This document shows positions 1 through 11,106 of a DNA stretch of 64,000 nt, piece after piece; positions within the stretch are counted from its first letter, which is position 1; every line of letters begins with the position of its first letter. The notes beneath the pieces are model-generated. The model had not been told where the DNA came from. It did not search any database and saw only the letters and a list, made by a program, of their open reading frames with translations. Location of the stretch: positions 28,833 to 92,832 of the forward strand of contig JAJPKF010000006.1 in the NCBI GenBank assembly GCA_021323865.1, given 5' to 3'. Source of the DNA: Pseudomonadota bacterium (lineage in GTDB: Bacteria > Chloroflexota > UBA5177 > JAJPKF01). Both the position numbers and the translations under genes were made by a program.

Positions 1-2
1 CC

Positions 3-680
3 CTGAGCGCCGCGCGCTCGAGCCTCAACTCGAACTTTCCCGTGACGCTGCAGAATGCTCAGGGAAACGCTCTGCCCACGAGTGCCACCGTCTCGCCGGC
101 CAGAGTCCGCGTTCATGCAGGGATCAAGCAGCTCGCCTCTTACAAGACGCTGCCCATCCTGGCGCCCATTCGGGGTCAGCCGGCCGCCGGGTTCGGAGTG
201 ACCTCGATCCAGGTGAGCCCCTCCGGCATCACGGCATACGGCAGCCCTCACGTGCTCAATCGCCTGCGCTACTTGCGCACGGCGGCTGTGAATGTGTCCG
301 GCATGCGTACGGGTATGCGCCGATTTCGGGTGCACCTGCGCGTGCCAAAACGCGTCTTCTCGCCAACTCGCCACGTTGGGGTGACCATCGTCGTGGGTCC
401 GGTTAGCGGAGCCGCCTCTACCCGTGCGGCAGTGGTTCCAATCGGATTGGCCAAGGGAGACGCGGTCACGCTCTCACCAGGCGCCGTGTTGGTGACGATC
501 GTCGGGCCATCCCCCTCTCTTGGGGCACTGGGCTCGCGTGTTCGCGCCCAAGTGAACGTCGCGGGTTTGGGGACAGGGAGTTACCGTTTGGCCATACGGC
601 TGATCCACCCGTCGAGCGTGCGCATCGATTCCGTTCGTCCTGCAGTGGTGACCGTCACCATACGTCCCACTAAGCACTAG
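3..680 (+). CDS. YbbR-domain (CdaR-like) protein, C-terminal part
   Basis: The reading frame is already open at the window edge, so the true start lies upstream and only the last ~225 residues are seen. They form at least two YbbR-like beta modules: each has a hydrophobic strand, a 'vspsgItAyGsphvLnrL' type segment, an 'aavnVSGMrtG' turn and a closing 'Pa.VtVtI' strand. The second repeat ends with RIDSVRPAVVTVTI just before the stop. In Firmicutes such proteins (CdaR) sit outside the membrane and regulate the c-di-AMP cyclase CdaA, usually encoded just upstream; that neighbour would be outside this window. No membrane anchor is visible here because the N-terminus is missing. The family call is fairly safe; the link to c-di-AMP is inferred from the family. 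Confidence 0.7.
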   Translation: MSAARSSLNSNFPVTLQNAQGNALPTSATVSPARVRVHAGIKQLASYKTLPILAPIRGQPAAGFGVTSIQVSPSGITAYGSPHVLNRLRYLRTAAVNVSGMRTGMRRFRVHLRVPKRVFSPTRHVGVTIVVGPVSGAASTRAAVVPIGLAKGDAVTLSPGAVLVTIVGPSPSLGALGSRVRAQVNVAGLGTGSYRLAIRLIHPSSVRIDSVRPAVVTVTIRPTKH

Positions 681-685
681 AGCCG

Positions 686-1429
686 ATGGCGCGTGTGGGC
701 GCTAGCCGTCGCAAGACGCCATTCTGGCGGCCGGCGGGTGGCTCCGAACGGCACGTTCATCCCTCGGATCTGCTGGGGTCCATCATCCTTGGTCTCAACG
801 ACGGCATCGTGACAACGTTGGTCTTCGTCCTGTCGGTCGATCAAGCCAGCGGAAATGCCCATCATACCGTGGTCGTAGCGGGCCTTGCCGAGATGCTGGC
901 CGGCGGTGTGTCTATGTTCCTGGGGGGCTATACGGCGGCGCGCGCCATGCACGAGGCCTATCACTATCAGGTGGAGGTTGAGCGTCAGGAGATCCGGCAG
1001 GAGCCCGAGGAAGAACGCGCCGAGGTGACTGAAATGTACCGAGCCAAGGGGTTTGGAGGTCCGCTGCTCGACGCGATCGTCCATCACGTGACGAGCGATC
1101 CGGATCGATGGCTGCGTGTTATGGCGCGAGATGAGCTGGGTGCTCCGCCGGAGGAAGGGAGCAAATCGTGGCAGGCAGGGCTGGCCGTCGGCCTCTCATT
1201 TATGGCCGGCGCCCTCGTCCCCCTCCTGCCCTTCCTGGCCCACATTTCGCCCGTGGGTCTGGTCTCGATTGTCTGCTCGGTCGTGGCGCTGACCATCACC
1301 GGGGCAGCCCGCTCTCGTTACAGCCGCAAGGAGTGGTGGACGAGCGCCGGGGAGATGGTGGGCATCGGTCTGGCCGGCGCAGGGGCAGGTCTGCTGATTG
1401 GTTATCTCCTGTCCCTAGCGGGCCAGTGA
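686..1429 (+). CDS. VIT1/CCC1-family transporter
   Basis: A 247-residue membrane protein beginning 5 bp after the CdaR-like gene. The N-terminal third has the family's hydrophobic helices containing 'LGLNDGIVTTLVFVLSVD' and 'EMLAGGVSMFLGGY'. A hydrophilic, Glu-rich central stretch (roughly residues 95-150, 'QEIRQEPEEERAEV') follows, then three C-terminal membrane helices. This is the VIT1/CCC1 layout, in which the acidic cytoplasmic helix binds metal and the protein exports Fe2+ or Mn2+. The metal cannot be decided from sequence. Tight spacing suggests co-transcription with the upstream gene. Confidence 0.85.
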   Translation: MARVGASRRKTPFWRPAGGSERHVHPSDLLGSIILGLNDGIVTTLVFVLSVDQASGNAHHTVVVAGLAEMLAGGVSMFLGGYTAARAMHEAYHYQVEVERQEIRQEPEEERAEVTEMYRAKGFGGPLLDAIVHHVTSDPDRWLRVMARDELGAPPEEGSKSWQAGLAVGLSFMAGALVPLLPFLAHISPVGLVSIVCSVVALTITGAARSRYSRKEWWTSAGEMVGIGLAGAGAGLLIGYLLSLAGQ

Positions 1430-1460
1430 TCGTGGGCAAGGGCCGCCAGCTCACACTGCC

Positions 1461-3035
1461 GTGAGCCGGATTCCTCAGGCATGCGCCGCCAACGGCATGG
1501 TCGCTTCGGCTCACTATCTGGCCTCGCAAGCCGGGGTATGGATGCTGCGCCAGGGCGGCAATGCCGTCGACGCCGCTGTCTGCGCCGCGGCCACCATCGC
1601 GGTCGTCGCGCCGCACTTGAACGGTGTTGGGGGCGATCTGTTCGCACTCGTGTGGTCCGATGGGGCCCAGGCGCCTGTCGGCCTGAACGCCAGCGGCAGG
1701 TCCGGCAGTCTGGCCGGAATCTCCCGACTGCGCAGCCAGGGCCACGAGGTCATGCCCGCCCGCGGACCTCTGGCGGTTTCTGTCCCCGGAGCAGTGTCGG
1801 GCTGGGCGGCCCTTTTGGAACGCTTCGGCCGGACGCGCCTGTTCGACGCCTTGCAGCCCGCCATCGAATACGCCGAGAACGGTGTTCCGGTCACTCAGAG
1901 GCTGGCCGGGGCGATTGCTGGCAACCGTGAGCTGATCTGCACGGATGCGGGCATGACTGCGGTCTTCACCCGAAACGGCCGGCCGCTCGCGGAGCGGGAC
2001 AGCTTCCGCAATCCGGACCTTGCCGCGTCCCTCGCCGAAATCGCGAAAAGTGACGGCGAGGCGATGTACCGAGGGGGATTGGCACAACGGCTGGTGGACG
2101 GCCTTCGGTCAGCCGGAGGGCTGCTCAAGCCCGAGGATCTTGCCGGTCACTCGGTGGAATGGGTCGAGCCAATCTCGACGACGTTTCAACGTCGCACCGT
2201 TTATGAGCTGCCCCCGAATACTCAGGGCGTTTGCGCTCTGGAGTTGCTGAACCTCGTAGAGACGAGCGATCCTTCGTCCATCGGGCACAACACCGCTGGC
2301 TACATCGACGGACTGGCGAAGGCAATGCGGCTGGCGTACGAGGACCGCGATCGTTACGTCACAGATCCGACCTTTGCCGACATTCCGACGGCCATGCTCG
2401 GCTCGAAGGACTATGCGCAGCGGCGGTGGCGGGAAGAGCCGGCCCCGGTTTCAACCCGTGACGGTGACACGGTTTATCTCTGCGTCGTGGACGACCGGCA
2501 TGGGGCCGTGTCCTTGATTCAGAGCAACTACATGGGATTCGGTAGCTTTGTCATGCCCGCAGGCACGGGAATACACCTGCATAACCGAGGCAGCTACTTC
2601 TCCCTCGATCCTGATCACGTCAACCGCCTGGAACCCGGCAAGCGGCCCATGCACACGCTCATTCCGGCCATGACGGCGCTGGAGGGGCAACCCGAGATCG
2701 TGTTCGGGTCCATGGGCGGAGACGCGCAACCCCAGTTTCAGCTGCAGGTGCTGCAGAACCATCTGCGCTTCGGGATGTCACTGCAGGAGGCGGTTGAGGC
2801 AGCTCGGTTCGTTTTCGTGGGCGAGAAGAACGGGCCGCCGAGGATTGTCTTGGAGGCCGAGCGGTTCCCGCGTGAGACCGCGGAGCAACTCACTCTCCGC
2901 GGATACGACGTTGACTCCGTCGAGGCCTGGAGCGGCCTGATGGGCCACGCCCAGGCTATTCGCATTGTGCCGGAGTCGTCTCTGTTGGAGGGAGCAGCAG
3001 ATCCTCGCGGTGACAGTGCCGCGCTCGGGTTCTGA
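1461..3035 (+). CDS. ggt: gamma-glutamyltransferase family protein
   Basis: A 524-residue Ntn-hydrolase precursor starting at GTG. The N-terminal part carries 'GGNAVDAAVCAAATIAVV' and 'NGVGGDLFALVW'. The autoprocessing site is read as the Thr in 'RDGDTVYLCVVDD', followed by the family's 'AVSLIQSNYMGFGS' segment and a glycine-rich 'GSMGGDAQPQ' late motif. GGT transfers or hydrolyses the gamma-glutamyl bond of glutathione and related compounds. No signal peptide is visible (the N-terminus is SRIPQACAANGMV), so it is probably cytoplasmic, unlike secreted E. coli Ggt. The usual 'TTH' around the nucleophile is 'DTV' here, as in the broad ggt-like subfamily, so substrate is uncertain. It is convergent with uvrA, 35 bp away. 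Confidence 0.85.
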   Translation: MSRIPQACAANGMVASAHYLASQAGVWMLRQGGNAVDAAVCAAATIAVVAPHLNGVGGDLFALVWSDGAQAPVGLNASGRSGSLAGISRLRSQGHEVMPARGPLAVSVPGAVSGWAALLERFGRTRLFDALQPAIEYAENGVPVTQRLAGAIAGNRELICTDAGMTAVFTRNGRPLAERDSFRNPDLAASLAEIAKSDGEAMYRGGLAQRLVDGLRSAGGLLKPEDLAGHSVEWVEPISTTFQRRTVYELPPNTQGVCALELLNLVETSDPSSIGHNTAGYIDGLAKAMRLAYEDRDRYVTDPTFADIPTAMLGSKDYAQRRWREEPAPVSTRDGDTVYLCVVDDRHGAVSLIQSNYMGFGSFVMPAGTGIHLHNRGSYFSLDPDHVNRLEPGKRPMHTLIPAMTALEGQPEIVFGSMGGDAQPQFQLQVLQNHLRFGMSLQEAVEAARFVFVGEKNGPPRIVLEAERFPRETAEQLTLRGYDVDSVEAWSGLMGHAQAIRIVPESSLLEGAADPRGDSAALGF

Positions 3036-3070
3036 GTCGCAGCACCCTGCTGACGTCGACCTGACCTGCT

Positions 3071-5980
<2,910 letters not shown>

Positions 5981-6066
5981 AGCTCGTAAAACTGGTAGCG
6001 GGAACTCGCGGTCGCCGCGCGAAGTGAGACCGCTCCCGTCATCCTCCCATCCTTCCGCTGACTTGC

Positions 6067-6086
6067 GAATTGTAACATCTGTTCGA
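6067..6086 (-). promoter_or_regulatory. possible LexA (SOS) operator over the uvrA -10
   Basis: On the reverse strand the sequence GAACAGATGTTA (6073-6084) matches the Gram-positive LexA core GAAC-N4-GTTC with one mismatch. It overlaps the -10-like hexamer TACAAT (6069-6074, one mismatch to TATAAT). The predicted transcript start would be about 80 nt before the uvrA ATG. uvrA is a classical SOS gene, so the placement makes sense. No convincing -35 is seen 17 bp upstream. LexA itself is not in the window. Confidence 0.4.
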
Positions 6087-6150
6087 ATTTAATTTGGCCT
6101 ATTCGGCCGCGTTGTAAGCCGTGATCTGACTCACATTCCTCTGGTTTTGG

Positions 6151-6168
6151 TACGCCTCTGGAGGCGTA
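6151..6168. repeat. perfect 8-bp inverted repeat
   Basis: TACGCCTC and GAGGCGTA are separated by only 2 bp. They lie in the 470-bp region between the divergent uvrA and the gene at 6451. The near-zero loop argues for a dimeric regulator's operator over a hairpin terminator, and there is no adjacent U-run. Apart from this and the uvrA control region, I see no gene between 5981 and 6450. Confidence 0.3.
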
Positions 6169-6388
6169 CATCGTGGCGCATCTTGATCCGAATCCGGCTC
6201 CCGGCACCCGGTACCGCAACGCCGTGTGGGCCTCCGCAGAAGGTGCGTCTGGCGGGTCCAGTGAGATGCTGCCGGGGCGGTGCAGTCCGATTCCTGGGCG
6301 CAATCGCTGACCCGGCGGCATGCCCGCACGGTCCTGTTCCACAGATCCGTTGTGCGCGGGCGCACCCTGGTTTTCCGGGCCCCGTCCG

Positions 6389-6394
6389 TATACT
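6389..6394 (+). promoter_or_regulatory. -10-like hexamer upstream of the 6451 gene
   Basis: TATACT (five of six to TATAAT) lies 57 bp before the proposed ATG at 6451. A GGAGG follows at 6416-6420. No good -35 is found at 16-18 bp spacing, so this is a weak promoter call. Confidence 0.25.
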
Positions 6395-6450
6395 AGTTGA
6401 GTCGATGGCCTCTCCGGAGGGTGGCCGTCGGGCTGTCCAAGGCGGTGGTG

Positions 6451-6933
6451 ATGATCGTCAGGGAAGTCATATGCCCTCGGTGCCGCGAGCAGGTCGCGCC
6501 GGGAGCGCCCTGGTGTGCCCATTGTGGCTGGGACATGGTGCTCCACAACCAGCTCGAGATCCAGAAGCGCCTGGAGGGCGAATCTGAGCCGCTGCTCAGC
6601 GTTTCGTTGGATGCGCTCCTGGTCGGAGGCATACTGGCCTCCGTTTTCGCGGTTGGCGAGGTGGTGCTCTTCGCCGCCTCGTGGAAGGTTGGACTGGGCG
6701 TGTGGATCGCGGTGCTGGTGATCGCCTTCTTCGCCCTCTCCGAGCAGATCGCTCCCGGCCCGGCAGCCACGCGGGCTCGGGGATATGAGCCGCTTCCCTC
6801 TCGCTATGCGACCGTGCTCTACCGGCAGCACAATTGGGCGCCGTCGTCGCCGGTCCGGGGCCTCCTGATCTTGGTCCCCCTCTTCATTGCCATTGCCGGG
6901 ATTGCCATCTTGGAGCGCCAGATTCCGGTCTAG
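6451..6933 (+). CDS. zinc-ribbon integral membrane protein, function unknown
   Basis: A ~160-residue protein. The N-terminal zinc ribbon reads 'CPRCREQV' followed by 'CAHCGWDMV'. Then come a hydrophilic helix ('QLEIQKRLEGE') and two hydrophobic segments (starting 'LLVGGILASVFAVGEVVLF' and 'LGVWIAVLVIAFFAL'), plus a third hydrophobic segment near the C-terminus ending in ERQIPV. The frame extends upstream to a TTG at 6397, but ATG 6451 directly precedes the conserved-looking ribbon, so I chose it. I do not recognise a named family; such proteins are common as unannotated membrane sensors. Confidence 0.7.
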   Translation: MIVREVICPRCREQVAPGAPWCAHCGWDMVLHNQLEIQKRLEGESEPLLSVSLDALLVGGILASVFAVGEVVLFAASWKVGLGVWIAVLVIAFFALSEQIAPGPAATRARGYEPLPSRYATVLYRQHNWAPSSPVRGLLILVPLFIAIAGIAILERQIPV

Positions 6934-7108
6934 ACCCCTGTTGAGTGAGTGACCGGCCCGATGCGGCCTGCTCTTCCCTGTGTCTTCGGCCAGATGGCCC
7001 CACATCATGTCTGTGCGATCCGACGAGAGAAGTCGAGCGACGAGGGCGCGGGAAGCTGCGCCGCCGGAGGGGCAGTGAGAATCCCAGCCGTCGACCTATG
7101 CCGGCCGC

Positions 7109-7879
7109 CTAGTAGTACGCCTCGGGAGGGTGACGGAGAGATCGCCACTGCTCCATATCGTGGCCAAAGATGAGGAGACCCCCGGTCTCGCGCGCGAGCG
7201 CGAGCAGCCTGTCGCCAGACCTCTTGGCCTGATCGGGGTCCTGGGCCACGCTGTAAACCCCGGCCGTGACGTTCGCCCGAGAGTAGATGGCATCGATGCT
7301 CAGGATCACGGTGCCGGTTCCCGGCAGCGTCACCACCACTGAAAGGTGTCCCGGACAGTGGCCCGGTGTGACCAGCAGCGTGACTTCGGGCGTCAGCTGA
7401 AAGTCGGAATCGATGATGCGGTACCTGGGTGTCCCCGCGCTGGAATCTGTTCTCGGCAGTTGCCGGCCGATCGACTCGGTGTAAACGTCCCGGTGGACCA
7501 CCGGCTCGGCGTTCGGAAAGAGAGCCACGTTGCCGGCATGGTCGAAGTGGGTGTGTGTGACGACGACTACGTCAATGTCCTGGGGCGACAAGCCGCAGGC
7601 ATCCAGCTGAACCTCGGGATCGTCTTCAGGAACCAGCTCGAGCTGCATCTCCTGCCGGACGGGCGCGTCGGGAGGCTGGTCGAACCACGGCTCGGCGATG
7701 TGACGGCGATCTGGGCCTGAGTCGATCAGGACTCGACGCCCCTCGCTCCCGGTGATCAGGAAACCCGGAAAGGGGATCGAGCCCCACGTGCCGTCCAGGT
7801 GCCCGGGGACCATGTTGCCCAGGTCCCATCGCATCCGTCCAAAGTTGAGCAGGTGTAGAGATGGCCGAGTCGTGGTCAT
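7109..7879 (-). CDS. MBL-fold hydrolase, N-acyl-homoserine-lactonase-like
   Basis: A 256-residue metallo-beta-lactamase-fold protein with the full metal-binding set: 'THTHFDHAGN', a later His in 'TPGHCPGHLSVVV', Asp in 'LSIDAIYS' and a final His in 'IFGHDMEQW'. The N-terminal part has the 'fLITGSEGRRVLIDSG' strand pair. The overall pattern resembles AHL lactonases of the AiiA/AttM group, which open the lactone ring of quorum signals. Many such homologues act on other esters or lactones, so the substrate is unproven. Its ATG overlaps the stop of the upstream 82-residue gene by 4 bp (ATGA), so the two are translated together. Confidence 0.8.
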   Translation of the reverse strand: MTTTRPSLHLLNFGRMRWDLGNMVPGHLDGTWGSIPFPGFLITGSEGRRVLIDSGPDRRHIAEPWFDQPPDAPVRQEMQLELVPEDDPEVQLDACGLSPQDIDVVVVTHTHFDHAGNVALFPNAEPVVHRDVYTESIGRQLPRTDSSAGTPRYRIIDSDFQLTPEVTLLVTPGHCPGHLSVVVTLPGTGTVILSIDAIYSRANVTAGVYSVAQDPDQAKRSGDRLLALARETGGLLIFGHDMEQWRSLRHPPEAYY

Positions 7880-8124
7880 AGGTTAAGGAGCCGGAGCACA
7901 GCCAGCCCGGCGGCGACTCCCACGAGGTCCGGTACCACCTGGAGCTCGCCAAGCTGCGGAGTCTGAATGTTGAGGCCGTCGACGATTGCCTCAGCCACCG
8001 AGAATCCCGCCAAAATCACCACCCAATACAGTGGCACGCGTCGGAGGGAGTGGGCTCTCAGAATCTGGTAACCGAGCGCTGCCAGGAGGGAGACCAAAAA
8101 GGCGATGAAGAGCCATGGAGGCAC
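7876..8124 (-). CDS. small membrane protein, function unknown
   Basis: An 82-residue protein with a hydrophobic N-terminal helix (PPWLFIAFLVSLLAALGYQIL), a second helix ('VPLYWVVILAGFSVAEAIV') and a third, shorter hydrophobic C-terminal segment. A positively charged 'RAHSLRR' loop lies between the first two. Its stop overlaps the start of the MBL-fold gene (ATGA). I recognise no family. The 155 bp between this gene and ftsE (8125-8279) contains a GC-rich hairpin but no U-run and no ORF I trust. Confidence 0.6.
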   Translation of the reverse strand: MPPWLFIAFLVSLLAALGYQILRAHSLRRVPLYWVVILAGFSVAEAIVDGLNIQTPQLGELQVVPDLVGVAAGLAVLRLLNL

Positions 8125-8279
8125 TCGTGCGCTAACGCCTGGGTCCAGACTTGCCGCGTCGCTTCCAGGTCGCGGAGCGGGCTCGCGGAGGAAGGCTCCG
8201 CAGGCGCGGCCGCCTGTCTAGATCCCCCTGGCCCTGGGCCGTTTGCACTCACCATCATACAGGGAGCGCGCCGCGAGTC

Positions 8280-8981
8280 TTACGCCGCCTGGCTGCGCAG
8301 AAAGGCCGGATACTCGCTCTGCGGGAGGTCGGACACGAGCTTCCCACGGTCGAGCACCAGAACCCGACGACCCAATGCATCGACAATGTGCGAGTCGTGG
8401 GTGGCGATGACGACCGTGATGCCACAGCTGTTGATGACGGACAGCAACCGAATGATGCGTTCAGTCGCCGAGGGGCTCAGATTACCGGTGGGCTCGTCGG
8501 CCAGGATCACGCGGGGTCGGTTCACCAGGGCCCGCGCGATGGCCACCTGCTGGCGCTGCCCTCCCGAGAGATCGGTTGGGAAGCGATCGGCCAGATCCTC
8601 CAGGCCCGTGAGGAACAGTACGGAATCAGTGCGCTCCCGTGTCTCAGCCTGGTTCAGCCCGGAGGTTTGGAGCGGGAGGGTGACGTTCTCACGCACCGTT
8701 CGCGTCGCCAGAAGCCGGACGTCCTGAAACACCGCGCCCACCAAACGACGGTGGCGGGCGAGCGCTCCCGCGCGCAGTGAGGAGATGTCACGACCTTGGA
8801 ACAGGATTCGGCCCGAGCTGATCGACTCCTCTCGAATCAGGAGCTTGAAGAAGGTCGTCTTGCCTGCCCCGTTCGGACCGACGAGGAACACGAAGTCGCC
8901 CTGAGGAATGGCGAGGCTCAGGTCGGACAGGGCTTGTACTCCGCCCGGGTAAACCTTGCCGAGCTTGCGAGTGACGATCAT
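8280..8981 (-). CDS. ftsE: cell-division ABC ATPase FtsE
   Basis: A 233-residue ABC ATPase with Walker A 'GPNGAGKTTFFKLL', Q-loop region, ABC signature 'LSGGQRQQVAIARAL', Walker B 'VILADEPTG' and H-loop 'ATHDSHIVD'. The 'ADEPTGNLSP' variant and the direct position upstream of ftsX's partner identify FtsE rather than another ABC ATPase. FtsEX works at the division septum and activates peptidoglycan hydrolases. The gene starts 6 bp after the ftsX stop, so both form one operon in the order ftsX-ftsE, the reverse of the common ftsE-ftsX order. Confidence 0.93.
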   Translation of the reverse strand: MIVTRKLGKVYPGGVQALSDLSLAIPQGDFVFLVGPNGAGKTTFFKLLIREESISSGRILFQGRDISSLRAGALARHRRLVGAVFQDVRLLATRTVRENVTLPLQTSGLNQAETRERTDSVLFLTGLEDLADRFPTDLSGGQRQQVAIARALVNRPRVILADEPTGNLSPSATERIIRLLSVINSCGITVVIATHDSHIVDALGRRVLVLDRGKLVSDLPQSEYPAFLRSQAA

Positions 8982-8987
8982 CCGGCG

Positions 8988-9878
8988 CTAAATGCCTGCA
9001 AACCGGCGGATCGAGATGTATGAGCCGGCGGCGCCCACAAAAGCGCCTGTTCCCACCACGGTGGCGGCGACGCGAGTGACGAAGCTCGGTGTGGTGTTTA
9101 TGGGAAGCAGGGCAAGGGCGGCATTGCCGCTTCCGACCAAGATGTGGTTCATCAAGGGGAAGTACAGCCCCACGGCTGCGACGCACGCAAGACCTGCCCC
9201 CACGAGGCCGAGAAGGATCCCTTCGAGGATCAACGGATTGCGCACGAATCGGTGGCTCGCGCCGATGAGACGCATCACCTCGATCTCGTCGCGGCGTGCC
9301 TCCACCGTGAGGTGCGTGGTGTTTACCACGATCACCAGCGCCAGAAATGCCAAGCCGACAACGAGAGCCAGGCCGGCAATGCGTACGAAGTCCGTAATCT
9401 GGATGAGCTTGGAGGTCAGATTGGGATTGAAGATGACGTGACTCACGCGAGGATCGGCCGCCAGCCAGTGCGCGATTCGGCTATACACGTGGGCGTCCCT
9501 GGTCTTCACCTGGATGCTGGCGGGTAGCGGGTTGCCCTGAAGAGCAGCCAGCATCGTGGAGTCGCCCGCGAATGTCTTCCGGAATTGGGCGAGTGCATCC
9601 CCTTTGGTTACGTAAGACACGTGAGTATGCGGCCATTTGGTCTGCAGGGTTTGTTCGAGGCCCTGTGCCCCGGGCGTCCCCACCCAACCCTTTAGATCGG
9701 CGATTACATTGGCCTTTGCCTCGAGGCCCGATGCGGCGGTATCGAGGCCGCTTGCCAGGACCAAAAAGATGGTGAGCGCGCTCAGCATGAAGGTGAGGGT
9801 TGCCACCGCGACGATCGTCGCACCGCGGTGCCGGGTCAGCCCCAGAGATGCGCTTCGCAGGGTACCAAGAAAGGGCAC
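8988..9878 (-). CDS. ftsX: cell-division ABC permease FtsX
   Basis: I place the start at GTG 9878, preceded by AGGAGG at good spacing, giving 296 residues, the usual FtsX length. Longer upstream extension would be unlike FtsX. One membrane helix lies near the N-terminus ('ATIVAVATLTFMLSALTIFLVL'). An extracellular loop of ~130 residues follows with typical FtsX features ('TKGDALAQFRKTF', 'NPLPASIQV'). Three C-terminal membrane helices carry 'RRDEIEVMRLIGASHRFVR', a strongly conserved FtsX signature. It partners FtsE encoded directly downstream. Confidence 0.93.
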   Translation of the reverse strand: MPFLGTLRSASLGLTRHRGATIVAVATLTFMLSALTIFLVLASGLDTAASGLEAKANVIADLKGWVGTPGAQGLEQTLQTKWPHTHVSYVTKGDALAQFRKTFAGDSTMLAALQGNPLPASIQVKTRDAHVYSRIAHWLAADPRVSHVIFNPNLTSKLIQITDFVRIAGLALVVGLAFLALVIVVNTTHLTVEARRDEIEVMRLIGASHRFVRNPLILEGILLGLVGAGLACVAAVGLYFPLMNHILVGSGNAALALLPINTTPSFVTRVAATVVGTGAFVGAAGSYISIRRFAGI

Positions 9879-9964
9879 AGTTCTCCTCCTGTCGAATCGC
9901 AACCATGGTGACGGTTGAACGGCCGGTGAGCCATGGCCAGTTAAGGCCATGTGCCCCTTTCCCC

Positions 9965-9994
9965 TTGACATAGCTCCCATTCCCGGGATATGGT
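9965..9994 (+). promoter_or_regulatory. sigma70-type promoter before the 66-residue gene
   Basis: A perfect TTGACA (9965-9970) is followed after 18 bp by TATGGT (9989-9994); TATGCT lies one base further on. It lies in the intergenic region between ftsX (reverse) and the gene at 10043, pointing at the latter. A GAGGAGG ribosome site follows at about 10030. Confidence 0.6.
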
Positions 9995-10042
9995 GTATGC
10001 TGAGGTAGAACAGGTGACCTAAAGACCCGCGAGGAGGCCGGT

Positions 10043-10243
10043 GTGAACAGACAAATCTCGTCGTACGAGCGCAGGCTGAGCGAGACTGGGACCACACTCC
10101 GGGACATGGAAGACGCAGGCGAGACCGGGCGGCCGTATCAACGGCTTCTGCGTCAGTGGCTTGAGCTACTCGCCGCGTACGAGTACGAGGTGGACGTCCA
10201 GAAGGAGGGAGCGTCTCTGGCGGCGTTAGCCGCCGGCGTCTGA
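10043..10243 (+). CDS. small helical protein, function unknown
   Basis: A 66-residue, charged, probably all-helical protein (MNRQISSYERRLSET at the N-terminus). It has a GTG start preceded by a strong GAGGAGG site and by a good promoter, which is why I accept such a small gene. No Cys, no signal and no membrane segment. Its end overlaps the end of the convergent NfeD-like gene by 18 bp. Confidence 0.6.
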   Translation: MNRQISSYERRLSETGTTLRDMEDAGETGRPYQRLLRQWLELLAAYEYEVDVQKEGASLAALAAGV

Positions 10244-10573
10244 TTCGGCAGGCGCCACGATCGCGCGCAGGCCTTCCACGCGAAGGATCCTCACCGTGTC
10301 CCCATTTCCCACGGCAGCTCCGATGGTCCGAGCCCTCCAGATCTCGCTTCCATAGCGGATCTCACCGTCACGGTCGATGCGGCTGATTGCCGGCACCAGC
10401 GCGCCGATCATACCCTCCCGCCCAGTACACACGGGAACTCGCCGCAGCCGCCGCTGCAGCAGGTACAGGCCGCTCATGCCCAAGATGACGGAAACTGCCG
10501 CGAGTGGGGCGGCGACGTCCAAGGGCAGGAGACCGAACGCGGCCAGTAGCAGGAGAACGACGGCGAGGATCAC
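10226..10573 (-). CDS. NfeD-like membrane protein
   Basis: A 115-residue protein: two hydrophobic helices in the first ~45 residues ('ILAVVLLLLAAFGLLPL' and 'PLAAVSVILGMSGLYLL'), a basic linker, then a small beta domain with 'GMIGALVPAISRIDRDGEIRYGSEIWRART' type strands ending 'VRILRVEGLRAIVAP'. This order (membrane helices plus C-terminal OB-like domain) is that of short NfeD proteins, which usually partner a stomatin-like protein or an SppA-type protease. Neither partner is beside it here, so its role is open. Confidence 0.7.
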   Translation of the reverse strand: MILAVVLLLLAAFGLLPLDVAAPLAAVSVILGMSGLYLLQRRLRRVPVCTGREGMIGALVPAISRIDRDGEIRYGSEIWRARTIGAAVGNGDTVRILRVEGLRAIVAPAESDAGG

Positions 10574-10745
10574 ATGCGCCTCCCTCGGCCTGTACCGGAT
10601 TATCCGTTACGGACTTGCCGGAATACATACCGCCCGATGCTGCAGCCCGACATTCTGAAGGTTTTCAATCATCAGTGGACTGAAGCGGTAAGTGCTCCCG
10701 GCTGAATGGCCTGAGTCGGCGGCGGGCAGGTTGATAGGCTGGACT

Positions 10746-11105
10746 ATGGCCTTCTGCCCGATCTGCGAGCGTGAGTTTCCGCCCGGCTCTCGGTGCGTCG
10801 AGCATGGAGGCTTGGTGGAAACGATTCCGGGAGTCCATCGTGAGCCGGCCGACGATCCGTGGGTGCGAGTGGCAACCGTTGGTGGAGATGTCATGGCTCG
10901 AAGCTGGGCGGAGCTTCTCGAGAACAACGGCATCCAGACGGTAGTGAAGCCGGGCGGACCCGGTTTCAGCTTTGGGGCGCCGCCGCCGTTCGGCTTCCCC
11001 TGTTACCTGTATGTCCGGACGACTGCCCTGGAACGGGCGACGGCCATTCTGGAAGGATATGCGGCCCCCGGCTCGCTCGACCTCGATCAGGCGGGGACCG
11101 GCTGA
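10746..11105 (+). CDS. DUF2007-like small metal-binding protein
   Basis: About 119 residues from ATG 10746. The N-terminal zinc-ribbon-like piece is 'CPICEREFPPGSRCVEHGG'. The C-terminal half ('VATVGGDVMARSWAELLENNGIQTVVKP' through 'YLYVRTTALERATAIL') resembles the DUF2007 'putative signal transducing' fold, in which two small alpha/beta halves sense ligand. An upstream in-frame start at 10692 exists, but the Cys cluster begins right after ATG 10746. The following RidA gene starts one base after its stop, so the two are co-transcribed. Confidence 0.6.
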   Translation: MAFCPICEREFPPGSRCVEHGGLVETIPGVHREPADDPWVRVATVGGDVMARSWAELLENNGIQTVVKPGGPGFSFGAPPPFGFPCYLYVRTTALERATAILEGYAAPGSLDLDQAGTG

Positions 11106-11106
11106 C

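Noticed and set aside
1296..2087. A 263-codon reverse frame
   Set aside because: Opposite the gamma-glutamyltransferase gene and without any motif.
8125..8279. GC-rich hairpin after ftsE as a terminator
   Set aside because: GCGGAG/CTCCGC pairs but there is no U-run on either strand.
9879..10097. Longer FtsX start at 10097
   Set aside because: The extra 73 residues are unlike FtsX, cover the intergenic promoter for the divergent gene, and GTG 9878 has an ideal AGGAGG.
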